A stretch of 64,000 bases of DNA, taken from positions 3,100,001 through 3,164,000 of the forward strand of contig NZ_CP036348.1 in the NCBI RefSeq assembly GCF_007753095.1, in the 5' to 3' direction. The DNA is from Rosistilla carotiformis. GTDB taxonomy: Bacteria > Planctomycetota > Planctomycetia > Pirellulales > Pirellulaceae. Within the stretch, counting starts at the first letter, position 1. Every line of letters starts with the position of its first letter. Under the pieces are notes generated by a model, which saw nothing but the letters and a program-made list of their open reading frames with translations, was not told the origin of the DNA and did no database searches. The position numbers were made by a program, and so were the translations under genes. Shown here piece by piece: positions 55,631-64,000 of the stretch.

Positions 55631-58087
55631 ATGAAACGCAGGACTTCACGTCGCCGCTTTGATCTCCAACCGTTTTCCGTCTGCGTGTGGCTGGTTTTGA
55701 CAGCCGCCGGTGGTGGGCGAGCCGATGATGGAAAGATCGACTTCGCCCACGAAGTCGTTCCGATCCTCAAGCAGCACTGTGTCACGTGCCATGGTGGACG
55801 GGAACGCGAAGGGGATTTTTCGATCAACACGCGCGCTGACCTGATCGGTTCGCAAATGGTCGAAATCGCATCGCCCGACGCCTCGCATCTTCTCGGCCTG
55901 GTGACCTCGTCGGATCCCGACACGCAGATGCCGCCGTCGGATCGAGCCCGTTTATCGGCTGCCGAAGTGGCGACGCTGCGGCGTTGGATCGCTGCGGGAT
56001 TGCCCTGGGACGACGATCTAACCTTCGCGATCAACAGCTACGATCCGCCGCTAAAGCCTCGCGTGCCGGAACTTCCCGCGGCGGTGGACGGTCGGTCGAA
56101 TCCGATCGACCGAATTCTCGACGCCGATCTGCAACGCAACGACTTGCCCCGTCCGTTGCCGATCGATGACGCAACGTTCGCGCGTCGTGTGCATCTCGAT
56201 TTGGTCGGCCTGCTTCCCACGCCACAGCGGCTGGTTGAGTTTTTGGCAAACGAAGCGCCCGATAAACGGGACCGCTTGATCGATGAACTGTTGGCCGAGC
56301 GGTTCGCTTATGCCGAACATTGGCTGACCTTTTTTAACGATCTGCTGCGTAACGACTACAGCGGTACGGGCTTCATCACCGGCGGTCGCAAACAGGTCAG
56401 CGGTTGGTTGTACGCTGCGCTGCTGGCGAACAAGCCGTTCGACCAAATGGCCCGCGAATTGATCGCGCCGCCGACGGACGAGAGCCGCGGTTATATCGAC
56501 GGCATCAAGTGGCGGGGCGAAGTGAGCGCCGGGCAGACGCTAGAGATTCAGTTCGCGCAGAGTGTTTCGCAATCCTTTCTCGGGATCAACATGAAGTGCG
56601 CTTCGTGTCACGACAGCTTCATCGATCGGTGGACGTTGCGCGATGCGTACGGGCTGGCGGCGATCTACGCTTCGCAACCGCTTGAGCTGCATCGATGTGA
56701 CAAACCGACGGGGCAGATGGCCGAAGCCGCTTGGATGTTTCCAGAGCTTGGCCAGATCGATCCCGCCGCGCCACGAGAGGAACGTCTGAATCAACTGGCC
56801 GGTTTGATGACGCACCGCGAAAACGGTCGCTTCGCGCGCACGATTGTCAATCGGTTGTGGTATCGATTAATGGGACGCGGGATCGTGCATCCGTTGGACG
56901 CGATGCAAAACGAGCCCTGGAACGTCGACTTGTTAGACTATTTGGCCAGCGACTTCATCGCCAACGGTTTTGATCTGAAGGCGACTCTCAGACGGATCGC
57001 CACCAGCCAGGCTTATCAATCGCAAACCGAATCGGTGACGCAGCCCGAATCGTCGGAGACCTACGTCTATCGTGGCCCGCGAGCACGGCGGATGACGGCC
57101 GAACAATTCCTCGACGCGATCTGGCAATTGACCGGCAGTGGACCAGAGAAAATTGACGCGCCCGTGGTGAGGAGCAATCTCGGGAAGGACGCGTTGGAAT
57201 CGATTGCCATGGAAGGAGAGTGGATCTGGGGAGCGTCGGAGGTCCAGCCTCCCGCGGCGGGCGCCGAGGTGGCGCTGCGGAAAACGATCACTCTACCCGG
57301 CGAGGTCGCAGCTGGCGGAGCGATGCTCACCTGCGACAACGAGTTCCGGCTGTTCATCAACGGACGCCGCGTCGCTGCGGGGGACAATTGGACACGGCCG
57401 CAAACGGTCGCGTTTTCGAAGCATCTAAACGAAGGAGAAAACACGCTGTTGGTGATCGCCAAAAATGCGGGTTCGTCTCCCAACCCAGCCGGCCTCTATT
57501 TTCAGGCTCAAATCACGCTCGACGATGGAACCGTCAAGCGGGTCTCATCGGATGATTCTTGGCAATTCAGTAACACGTTGCCAAAAGAAACCAAGGGGCA
57601 GCTTACCGATCTTCCAACCGACTGGCGGCCCGCGGAAATCGTTCCCGCCGTGACGGCTTGGAAAAGCTTGATCCAGGCGGAGGGGCGTACGCTGTTAGCT
57701 CGCGTCGCGTTGGGAGACGGCGATCTGCCTCCGGTTCGGGCTTCGCTGATGAAGAACACCGCACTGATGAAATCGTTGGGGCGACCGATGCGGGAACAGA
57801 TTGTGTCGATGCGGCCCGATCGATTGACGACGCTCGAAGCGATCGATCTTGCCAACGACGCTGAATTGGCGGAGAGCTTTGCCGCCGGAGCGCGTCACCT
57901 TTTGCAGCAGCAGCCGACAACCGAAGCTTTGGTACGGAGGTTGTTTATGGCTGCGTTGTCGCGTGAGCCGACGATGGAAGAATCGCGACTGTTTGCCGAA
58001 GCGATAGGCACACCGCCTAGCGAAGCGAGCCTGCAAGATGCTGTGTGGGCGATCTGCATGTTGCCTGAATTTCTGCTGATTCGATAG
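55631..58087 (+). CDS. PSCyt1/DUF1549/DUF1553 cytochrome-type exported protein
   Basis: An 818-residue exported protein (hydrophobic leader FSVCVWLVLTAAGGG). An N-terminal planctomycete cytochrome c-like domain holds a heme motif HCVTCHGG (about 53-60). DUF1549 follows (about 150-340), with a second CxxCH motif in KCASCHDSF, then DUF1553 (about 380-810, HRENGRFARTIVNRLWYRLMGRG). A jelly-roll-like insert sits inside DUF1553 (residues about 535-650). These proteins are planctomycete hallmarks of unknown function, thought to act in polysaccharide-related redox. The ATG at 55631 follows a weak purine stretch. The usual partner DUF1501 gene is not adjacent. Confidence 0.9.
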   Translation: MKRRTSRRRFDLQPFSVCVWLVLTAAGGGRADDGKIDFAHEVVPILKQHCVTCHGGREREGDFSINTRADLIGSQMVEIASPDASHLLGLVTSSDPDTQMPPSDRARLSAAEVATLRRWIAAGLPWDDDLTFAINSYDPPLKPRVPELPAAVDGRSNPIDRILDADLQRNDLPRPLPIDDATFARRVHLDLVGLLPTPQRLVEFLANEAPDKRDRLIDELLAERFAYAEHWLTFFNDLLRNDYSGTGFITGGRKQVSGWLYAALLANKPFDQMARELIAPPTDESRGYIDGIKWRGEVSAGQTLEIQFAQSVSQSFLGINMKCASCHDSFIDRWTLRDAYGLAAIYASQPLELHRCDKPTGQMAEAAWMFPELGQIDPAAPREERLNQLAGLMTHRENGRFARTIVNRLWYRLMGRGIVHPLDAMQNEPWNVDLLDYLASDFIANGFDLKATLRRIATSQAYQSQTESVTQPESSETYVYRGPRARRMTAEQFLDAIWQLTGSGPEKIDAPVVRSNLGKDALESIAMEGEWIWGASEVQPPAAGAEVALRKTITLPGEVAAGGAMLTCDNEFRLFINGRRVAAGDNWTRPQTVAFSKHLNEGENTLLVIAKNAGSSPNPAGLYFQAQITLDDGTVKRVSSDDSWQFSNTLPKETKGQLTDLPTDWRPAEIVPAVTAWKSLIQAEGRTLLARVALGDGDLPPVRASLMKNTALMKSLGRPMREQIVSMRPDRLTTLEAIDLANDAELAESFAAGARHLLQQQPTTEALVRRLFMAALSREPTMEESRLFAEAIGTPPSEASLQDAVWAICMLPEFLLIR

Positions 58088-58121
58088 GCCAAATGTTGTT
58101 GCCCCGCGATCGGCTTTTCCT

Positions 58122-59390
58122 GTGTCTCCATTTCCAAGACGTCTAATTTTTGTGAGTCCTCAAATCGATTGGGTCCGCCGCGGTGTGGGAATCAGCTTGT
58201 TACTGTTGGTCGCAGTTACATGGCGATTGTGGTTTTCCCCAGGTCCGTTTCCCCAGGTCCCATTGTTTCGATTTGCGGTCGCGCTGCCGACATCGATCGA
58301 TAGTATCGTGGCCACGCTGATGGTGATCGGCAGCGTGTTGACGATATCGATCCGCACGGCGCGGGGACAATCGTTCGCGATGCTGATGACAGCGGCTTGC
58401 CTAGCCGTGTTGTTTGTGGCCGACCAACACCGGTTACAGCCCTGGGCCTTCCAAATCTTTTGGTTCCTGATTGCGATGGCGCTGTGTCGCGCGGCGGTCG
58501 CGATGCGGATGATGCGTGGGCTGGTCGTCAGTATCTATCTGTTTTCGGGGATCAGCAAATTGGATTATCAGTTTGTATACACGACCGGAAGGGAGTTCCT
58601 GGGCGGTTTAGTGGCGATGGCGGGAGGATCGATCGAGACTTGGCCTGAGATGTGGAAAGTTGCAGCGACGTTAAGCTTTCCTGTCGGCGAACTCGTGATC
58701 GCTGTGGCTTTGATCTTTGCACGCACGCGAAGACCTGCTGTGTGCATGGCGGTCACGATGCATCTCGTCTTGTTTCTTCTGTTGGGACCGTTCGGCTTGA
58801 ACCATCAACCGGGGGTGCTGATCTGGAATCTATGCTCGGCGACCTTGGTTGGGTTGTTGTTTTGGAAGCTGGAGAATGGAGGGAGTCTCAAAAGGGAGGA
58901 GGTTTTGCGGTCGGAACCGCCAACCCACCTGCAGCCACTGGCGGTAGGGCTGCTTGCCGCAGTCAGCGTGGCTCCGGTGTTGGAGCCGTTTGGGTTCTAC
59001 GACCATTGGCTCGCCTGGGGGTTGTATGCGCCGCACAATAGTCGCGTGAAGTTGCTCGTTGACGAACGTGTGGTCGATCGGTTGCCGCCGTCGCTTCGCA
59101 CACACACCACACCGGTCGCTGAGGGATCGAGAACGCGTCAGGTAAATTTGGATCGTTGGTCGATTGCTTGCTTGTCGGTGCCGATCTATCCGCAATCGCG
59201 ATTTCAAACGGGGGTCGCTTTGGCGGTTCTGCGACAGAGCCAATTGAACAACGGTTTTTGGATTGAGATTCAATCGGATTCGAACCGACGCACCGGGCAA
59301 CGCACTGTCGAAGAGTTCGGCAATCTTGATCAATTGAAACTTCAAATGAGCCACTATCAATTGAACGCTTTGCCGCGTGCCATGCGCTAG
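58122..59390 (+). CDS. Polytopic membrane protein (DoxX/HTTM-like)
   Basis: A 422-residue protein with about eight hydrophobic segments in the first 290 residues (VGISLLLLVAVTWRLWF, SIVATLMVIGSVLTI, LAVLFVADQHRLQPWAFQIFWF, FPVGELVIAVALIFA). The signature LFSGISKLDYQFVYTTG resembles the DoxX/MauE or vitamin-K-dependent carboxylase-like membrane fold. The C-terminal 120 residues are soluble and face one side. The function is unknown. The GTG at 58122 is taken as start, with GTG at 58152 an alternative. It follows the DUF1549 gene by 34 bp and could share its transcript. Confidence 0.7.
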   Translation: MSPFPRRLIFVSPQIDWVRRGVGISLLLLVAVTWRLWFSPGPFPQVPLFRFAVALPTSIDSIVATLMVIGSVLTISIRTARGQSFAMLMTAACLAVLFVADQHRLQPWAFQIFWFLIAMALCRAAVAMRMMRGLVVSIYLFSGISKLDYQFVYTTGREFLGGLVAMAGGSIETWPEMWKVAATLSFPVGELVIAVALIFARTRRPAVCMAVTMHLVLFLLLGPFGLNHQPGVLIWNLCSATLVGLLFWKLENGGSLKREEVLRSEPPTHLQPLAVGLLAAVSVAPVLEPFGFYDHWLAWGLYAPHNSRVKLLVDERVVDRLPPSLRTHTTPVAEGSRTRQVNLDRWSIACLSVPIYPQSRFQTGVALAVLRQSQLNNGFWIEIQSDSNRRTGQRTVEEFGNLDQLKLQMSHYQLNALPRAMR

Positions 59391-59607
59391 TGTCGTTAGG
59401 ATGTGGCGTTGTTTGATCGCTACGTTTATCCAATCCCTTGTGCTGGGATTCGCGAAGGGAACGCGGCACGGCGCTCACACGATAGTAGAATGATCTCGAC
59501 TTCCGCGATGCCTCGTGGCGATTTGCGTTAAAGTGAATTCACCGTACGTGTGTCGAGGCGGTATGCTTCGATAGGCAGTTTTATTGTTTCAGACCAAGGA
59601 TACGTCA

Positions 59608-60612
59608 ATGACCACGATTCACGCCTACGCAGCGACCAAGCCCGGTGGCCCCTTTGAATCTTTTGCCTACGACGCTGGAGAGCTTGGCCCGGATGATGTC
59701 GAAATTGAAGTGGAGTCGTGCGGCATCTGCCACAGCGATCTTTCGATGCTCGACAACGATTGGCAGATTACCCAGTTCCCGTTTGTGGGTGGTCACGAAG
59801 TCATCGGTCGCGTTGTCGCGTTGGGCTCGCACACACTAGGGCTAGCCGACGGGGACTTGGTCGGCTTGGGATGGACCAGTCGCAGCTGCATGCACTGCAA
59901 CGAATGCTTGTCGGGCGCTCAAAACCTTTGTCGTGATGCACGAGGGACGATTACACATCAACACGGTGGGTTCGCCGATCGCGTGCGTTGCCATTGGGGC
60001 TGGGCCAACAAGATCCCCGAAGGAGTCGACGCGGCATCCGCGGGGCCGTTGTTGTGTGGTGGCGTGACGGTGTTCAGTCCCTTGATGCAACACAACCTTT
60101 CGCCGACTGCTCGAGTTGCCGTGGTCGGTATCGGCGGGCTGGGGCACATGGCGTTGCAGTTTTGCGATGCGTGGGGCTGCGAAGTGACCGCGATTTCCCG
60201 TGGACGCAGCAAAGAGGAAGAGGCCCGGAAACTGGGGGCGGATCACTTTGTGGCGACCGAAGAGGATCCAAAACTCCAAGCGCAGGCCGGCAAGTTTGAT
60301 TTGATCTTAAACACAACCAGCGCTGCGTTGCCGTGGGATGCCTACATCGCCGCACTCGCCCCGGGAGGAGTGCTGCACACGGTTGGGGCGGCCGCAAAAG
60401 TCGAAGCATCGGTATCGCCAATGATCATGGGGCAGAAGTCCCTTTCATCGTCGCCGACCGGCAGCATCGTGACGACCCGATCGATGTTGGACTTCGCGGC
60501 GCGACACAAGATCGCGCCGATGACGGAAGTCTATTCGATGCAGGACATCAACGAAGCGTTTGAAAAGCTTCGCAATGGGTCCCCCCGGTATCGGCTGGTG
60601 CTGACAGCCTAG
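59608..60612 (+). CDS. Zinc-dependent NAD(P) alcohol dehydrogenase (cinnamyl/YahK-like)
   Basis: A 334-residue medium-chain dehydrogenase. Catalytic zinc ligands are in SCGICHSD (C38) and GGHEVIG (H63, E64). Structural zinc cysteines are C94, C97, C100 and C108 (SCMHCNECLSGAQNLC). The nucleotide loop is VGIGGLGHMALQF. It is of the aldehyde-reductase/cinnamyl alcohol dehydrogenase group and probably reduces aldehydes with NADPH. The ATG at 59608 has AAGGA seven bases upstream, better than a TTG at 59584. The NmrA-like reductase gene follows on the same strand. Confidence 0.9.
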   Translation: MTTIHAYAATKPGGPFESFAYDAGELGPDDVEIEVESCGICHSDLSMLDNDWQITQFPFVGGHEVIGRVVALGSHTLGLADGDLVGLGWTSRSCMHCNECLSGAQNLCRDARGTITHQHGGFADRVRCHWGWANKIPEGVDAASAGPLLCGGVTVFSPLMQHNLSPTARVAVVGIGGLGHMALQFCDAWGCEVTAISRGRSKEEEARKLGADHFVATEEDPKLQAQAGKFDLILNTTSAALPWDAYIAALAPGGVLHTVGAAAKVEASVSPMIMGQKSLSSSPTGSIVTTRSMLDFAARHKIAPMTEVYSMQDINEAFEKLRNGSPRYRLVLTA

Positions 60613-60747
60613 CTGAAACGGCAACACGGAACATCCGTGTGAGACAAAGAGCAATGCGCTGCGTCGATGCAGCCATTTCGGGCGGCGGCGATCGCGCGCA
60701 TCGGGTGAAAACCGTTGCGGTGGAAGATTCGAGTAAAGGAGTTATTG

Positions 60748-61605
60748 ATGAACAAGATTGCAGTGACCGCGGCCAGTGGTCAGTTGGGCGCGGAAATCGC
60801 TCGAGCCACGGTCGAAATCGTCGGCGCCGATCGCGTCGTTGGATTGGCTCGAACGCCCAGCAAAGCGGAAACGCTTGGCGTCGAGATCCGTCCTGGCAAT
60901 TATGAATCCCCAAGCGACTTGGATCGCTCGATGCAAGGAGTCGACACGGTGCTGTTGGTGTCGGGAATGGACGCACCCGACAAGCGGATCGGTCAGCATC
61001 GCAACGTGATCCAGGCGGCAAAGCAAGCTGGCGTCCGCAAGATCGTTTACACGAGCATCCAGGGGGCGGAGGAAGGGACCGCGTTTTCACCGATTGTGCA
61101 AAGCAATCGCCAGACGGAAGCCGACGTGCGTGGCAGCGGAATGTTGTGGGCGATTGGCCGCAATGGAATCTACATCGAACCGGACGTCGATTACATCGAG
61201 ACCTATAAGCAGCGCGGCGAAATCGCCAATTGTGCTGGCGACGCCTTGTGCGGCTATACCACGCGAGGCGAACTGGCGGTCGCCTACGCGACGATGCTCA
61301 CGCAAGATCAGCACGACGGGCAAACTTACAATCTGCACGGTGAAGCGATCACTCAGTCGCAGCTAGCCGATTACTTGAACGCTGCGTTTGGCACCGACCT
61401 GATCTACCGAGAGATGTCCGTTGCGGAGTATCGCGAAGAACGGATTGCGGAACTTGGTGACTTTCTTGGCAATGTGATTGCGGGAATCTACGAAGGCATT
61501 CGCAACGGTGCCGCCAACAACAAGAGCGACTTTGAAACCGCGGCCGGGAGACCGCACGAAAGCTGGGATGACTACTTTGGGCGAATTGCAAAAAGTAACG
61601 GCTAG
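60748..61605 (+). CDS. NmrA-family NAD(P)H quinone reductase-like (YtfG/QOR2-like)
   Basis: A 285-residue atypical SDR. The nucleotide loop is TAASGQLGAEIAR near residues 7-19, with LARTPSKAETL after the second strand and the GVRKIVYTSIQGAE segment. The rest matches NmrA/QOR2-type proteins that reduce quinones or sense NADP(H). It has no signal peptide. AAAGGAG lies seven bases before the ATG at 60748, a strong site. A role in electrophile or oxidative stress with the upstream dehydrogenase is plausible but inferred. Confidence 0.87.
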   Translation: MNKIAVTAASGQLGAEIARATVEIVGADRVVGLARTPSKAETLGVEIRPGNYESPSDLDRSMQGVDTVLLVSGMDAPDKRIGQHRNVIQAAKQAGVRKIVYTSIQGAEEGTAFSPIVQSNRQTEADVRGSGMLWAIGRNGIYIEPDVDYIETYKQRGEIANCAGDALCGYTTRGELAVAYATMLTQDQHDGQTYNLHGEAITQSQLADYLNAAFGTDLIYREMSVAEYREERIAELGDFLGNVIAGIYEGIRNGAANNKSDFETAAGRPHESWDDYFGRIAKSNG

Positions 61606-61909
61606 CCGTCGATGTGCACCGGCTTCGGGATGCGTTGTCGATCATGATGGAACGCCGTCGAGCCGATCCAAGGACCATCAGGGTGGCGGAAGGCTTCGTG
61701 GGATCTCCGGCACGATCGGTGGTCTCGGTTTCCACCTCGGTTGACACGTTTGCTGTGATAAAGAGTCGGCTGCAACGCTCGCCATTAAACAAGCGGAATG
61801 GCAACGACGGCCACCACCGACAGGGACGCGAGGTACCTGTGGCCGTGCAGCATTTGGGAACGCATCGAGGTGGCACGTTTTCGGTGAAGCGAACAGCCGT
61901 TCTTCTTCA
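61606..61909. other. Intergenic region, no supported gene
   Basis: About 300 bp between the convergent NmrA-like gene and the small basic protein gene. No hairpin with a T-run and no convincing gene are visible. Confidence 0.3.
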
Positions 61910-62158
61910 TCAAGCTGTCGCTTTGCCGGTGAGAATTCGCCGTGGATCGAATCCACGAGCATTCAGATCATGAAGTCCCTTGTTTGTTGGCTTGTTGTTC
62001 AGAACTCGGTTGCCGGTCGCATGTTGTCGCTTGGCCGCCGTGCGTTCTTGTTCGACGAGCCGAACGACATCGTGAAGCGTCATGGACATCGGGTCCATGG
62101 TTTTGGGGTCATTTGGTTGCCAGTGAAAATGTAAAAGTGAACGAAGCAGTCGACGCAT
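61910..62158 (-). CDS. Small basic hypothetical protein
   Basis: An 82-residue protein rich in R, K and H (MRRLLRSLLHFHWQPNDPK start; VEQERTAAKRQHATGNRVL in the middle). I do not recognise a family. Support comes from a strong AAAGGAAG ribosome-binding site five bases before the ATG at 62158 and an uninterrupted frame. It has no signal peptide or membrane segment. It lies 220 bp downstream of the sensor kinase on the same strand and could be co-transcribed or controlled by it. Confidence 0.5.
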   Translation of the reverse strand: MRRLLRSLLHFHWQPNDPKTMDPMSMTLHDVVRLVEQERTAAKRQHATGNRVLNNKPTNKGLHDLNARGFDPRRILTGKATA

Positions 62159-62378
62159 GGTTACTTCCTTTGAAAGCGAATGGCGTTAGCGAATCAACAT
62201 TGGTTGTCAGTTCGCGACATCGGTGACGCGTCGATGTCTGAAGGAAGTATCGCCGGGAGGCATAAGCAGTCGATGAGCCGAAAATGAAATCGCGTTTAGG
62301 TAAACAAGTCGTTCAACCGTATCACGGGACTCGCGACTTAGGGGCGCGCGTTCGGATCCGATCTCCGTGGCAATGATG

Positions 62379-63833
62379 CTAGTTGATCTTGTTAGCGGTC
62401 GAACGCGCGCCGTCAACATCGATCGGTAGAAGGAGCGTAAAACAGCTGCCGCGGCCAAGAGTGCTTTTGACGTTCAACGTTCCCCCCAGCGTTGTGGCGA
62501 TACGGTTGGCAATTGCCAAACCCAAACCGTTACCCGCGATTCCTTTGCGACGCGCTTCGCCGGATCGAAAGAAGGGATCGAACAAATGCGGCTGATCGGT
62601 GGCCGAGATTCCACAACCCGAATCGGTGATTCGAAATATCACGTGATTCGCGTTGTTCGTTGCATCTACTTGGATCGGACTTCCCGAGACGCTGTACTTC
62701 ATCGCATTGGAGAGCAGGTTTTCAAGGACTCGCGCCAGCAGCGTCGACGTGCCACGGACCATGATCGAATGCTCGATTTGATTGTCCAGCCGTAGGTCCG
62801 CAGCACGGGGCAGACCGTTCCAGGTTGCGGCATGTGCGTTCAACCAGGAAGCCACGTGGAACGATTGCATCGTGGGGCGCGCGGTCTCTTCTTCACTGCG
62901 TGCGAGAAACAGCAAGGCTTCCACGATTTCTTGAAATGCGTGTGTTTGGGTACGCAGTCGTTCCATCGTGGAGATGTATTCGTCGACCGAACGAGTCCGT
63001 CGCAGCGTGACGTCGATCTGACCGAGCAACACGGTGATGGGCGACCTCAACTCGTGAGCGGCATCTCCGGCAAAACGCCTTTGCTGTTCAAAGGCGGCCT
63101 GTTGGCGGTCGAGCAAGTGATTGAACGTCGTTCCCAGTTCCGCAAGTTCGTCGCCGGAATCTTGCAGGACGAGACGCGATTGAAAATCGGATCCCGCGAT
63201 CGATTGAGCCTGTGCGGCCATCGCCGATACGGGGCGGAGCGCCTGACGCACAATCCAACGTCCCAACGCTGCCGCCACACACCAGGCAACCAGCGGCAAC
63301 AGCGTGACCAAAAGCGTCAATTGGGAAAGGATCAGGTCGCGTTTGGCAGTCGATCGCCCAACCACCACAATCAGCTCATCAAACTCATCGAGCTCTCGAT
63401 TCAAGGCAACCGGATTCGGAGCGGACAAGCGATGGTAGAGGACTCTTCGTTGGCGATTCGGTTCGATGGGGGCCAATAGGTCGCCGTGAGATGCATTGCC
63501 CGCGGCCAACTCCATCGCCATCGAAGTCATCGCTTTACCGGCGCCGCGAGATTTTTCGACGACCCGGTCCTTGTCACCGATAACGACCCAATCGACTCCA
63601 CCGAACTCATCGAGCGATCCGAAGGAGACCGAGTGTTCCAATGGTTGCCATTTGACTTCCGTCTCCTCGATCTCAGCGGCGGCGACAAAGGAGTTCAGAA
63701 CGCCGCGTAACTCATGTTCAAACTGCGATTCGACATGTTGGCGCGTCACTGAATAGAACACTAGCGAATAGATCGTCAACGCGATCGCTAGGGTCAGAAG
63801 GAAGTAGGCCGATACCCGCGTGGTCAGCTTCAT
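62379..63833 (-). CDS. Sensor histidine kinase
   Basis: A 484-residue two-component kinase with two transmembrane segments (about 8-28 and 168-192) flanking a periplasmic loop of roughly 140 residues. A HAMP segment follows ([17 protein letters not shown]), then HisKA with the phospho-accepting H260 in AAHELRSP, and HATPase boxes ([25 protein letters not shown]). The layout is QseC/CusS-like. The ATG at 63833 overlaps the response regulator stop in ATGA, so the two are coupled. The signal is unknown. Confidence 0.92.
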   Translation of the reverse strand: MKLTTRVSAYFLLTLAIALTIYSLVFYSVTRQHVESQFEHELRGVLNSFVAAAEIEETEVKWQPLEHSVSFGSLDEFGGVDWVVIGDKDRVVEKSRGAGKAMTSMAMELAAGNASHGDLLAPIEPNRQRRVLYHRLSAPNPVALNRELDEFDELIVVVGRSTAKRDLILSQLTLLVTLLPLVAWCVAAALGRWIVRQALRPVSAMAAQAQSIAGSDFQSRLVLQDSGDELAELGTTFNHLLDRQQAAFEQQRRFAGDAAHELRSPITVLLGQIDVTLRRTRSVDEYISTMERLRTQTHAFQEIVEALLFLARSEEETARPTMQSFHVASWLNAHAATWNGLPRAADLRLDNQIEHSIMVRGTSTLLARVLENLLSNAMKYSVSGSPIQVDATNNANHVIFRITDSGCGISATDQPHLFDPFFRSGEARRKGIAGNGLGLAIANRIATTLGGTLNVKSTLGRGSCFTLLLPIDVDGARSTANKIN

Positions 63834-64000
63834 GCGCAACCCGCGTCGTGCGATTCCAGGATGTAACCTTGCCCTCGACGGGTTTGGATGATGCGTGGGC
63901 CAAGCTTTTCCAATTTGCGACGCAAGTCCTTCACATGGACTTCGAGCGTATTGGAAAGACCGTCAAAATTCTCGTCCCAGACGGTTTCATAAATCCGAGT
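63830..64000 (-). CDS. OmpR-family response regulator, C-terminal part only
   Basis: The minus frame entering from the window end reads [12 protein letters not shown], then [18 protein letters not shown] and [11 protein letters not shown], ending at a TGA at 63830-63832. This is the C-terminal winged-helix DNA-binding domain of an OmpR/PhoB-type regulator (recognition helix, then the RGxGY wing). The receiver domain lies beyond the window. It is the partner of the histidine kinase it overlaps. Confidence 0.9.
   Translation of the reverse strand, partial: TRIYETVWDENFDGLSNTLEVHVKDLRRKLEKLGPRIIQTRRGQGYILESHDAGCA

Overview
This window reads as a chromosomal segment of a planctomycete, most likely of the Pirellulaceae (Rhodopirellula/Rosistilla-like). 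The lineage signs are three DUF1559 pseudopilin-like proteins that each end in an H-x9-DG motif, a cytochrome-type DUF1549/DUF1553 protein, a DUF1207 protein, an ECF sigma factor overlapping a Ser/Thr kinase gene, and a giant secreted beta-structure protein carrying the N-terminal LEDRRMLA-type tag. GC content is moderately high. I saw no tRNA, rRNA, CRISPR array, insertion sequence, integrase or phage gene.

Layout. 1-5531 (minus) is the start-proximal part of a giant adhesin-like protein whose C-terminus lies outside the window. 5862-8080 (plus) is an ECF sigma factor plus a membrane-anchored kinase. 8508-10049 (minus) is a lipoprotein with a DUF1559 protein. 10203-10666 holds a decayed peroxiredoxin-like gene. 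A sialidase-like protein follows (11097-12758). A double-domain KaiC-like ATPase overlaps a hybrid histidine kinase (13405-16943). A tightly overlapping three-gene biosynthetic operon comes next: SbnA-like synthase, FAD/NAD(P)-binding protein, Y4yA-type PLP decarboxylase (17172-21465).

21765-28102 holds a GDSL/SGNH hydrolase, two bacterial PH-domain membrane proteins with a TIM-barrel isomerase-like protein, a DUF1207 protein and a 2-hydroxyacid dehydrogenase. 28451-33702 (plus) carries an M16 peptidase pair (non-catalytic plus catalytic), a cystathionine gamma-synthase-type enzyme and MgtE. 33852-36432 (minus) carries a glycoside hydrolase and a phosphopantetheinyl transferase. 36711-39393 holds GDP-mannose 4,6-dehydratase and S-adenosylhomocysteinase, the latter ended by a textbook terminator. 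39630-45766 holds two more DUF1559 proteins, a tandem pair of HGSNAT-like membrane acyltransferases and a lipoprotein.

46324-48072 (minus) is ScpB with an acidic tandem-repeat segment and an SDR oxidoreductase. 48479-51629 (plus) is argB-argD-argF, three steps of arginine synthesis. Then follow a cyclophilin, a sigma54-type activator, FabI, the DUF1549/DUF1553 protein, a membrane protein, a zinc alcohol dehydrogenase with an NmrA-like quinone reductase, a small basic protein, and a two-component pair cut by the window end.

The most interesting parts are the SbnA/FAD/Y4yA operon (possibly an amino-acid-derived metabolite or metallophore module without a visible siderophore synthetase), the KaiC-histidine kinase pair with altered KaiC residues, the frameshifted peroxiredoxin pseudogene, the in-frame 12-bp repeat in scpB, and two large intergenic palindromes that look like dispersed elements.
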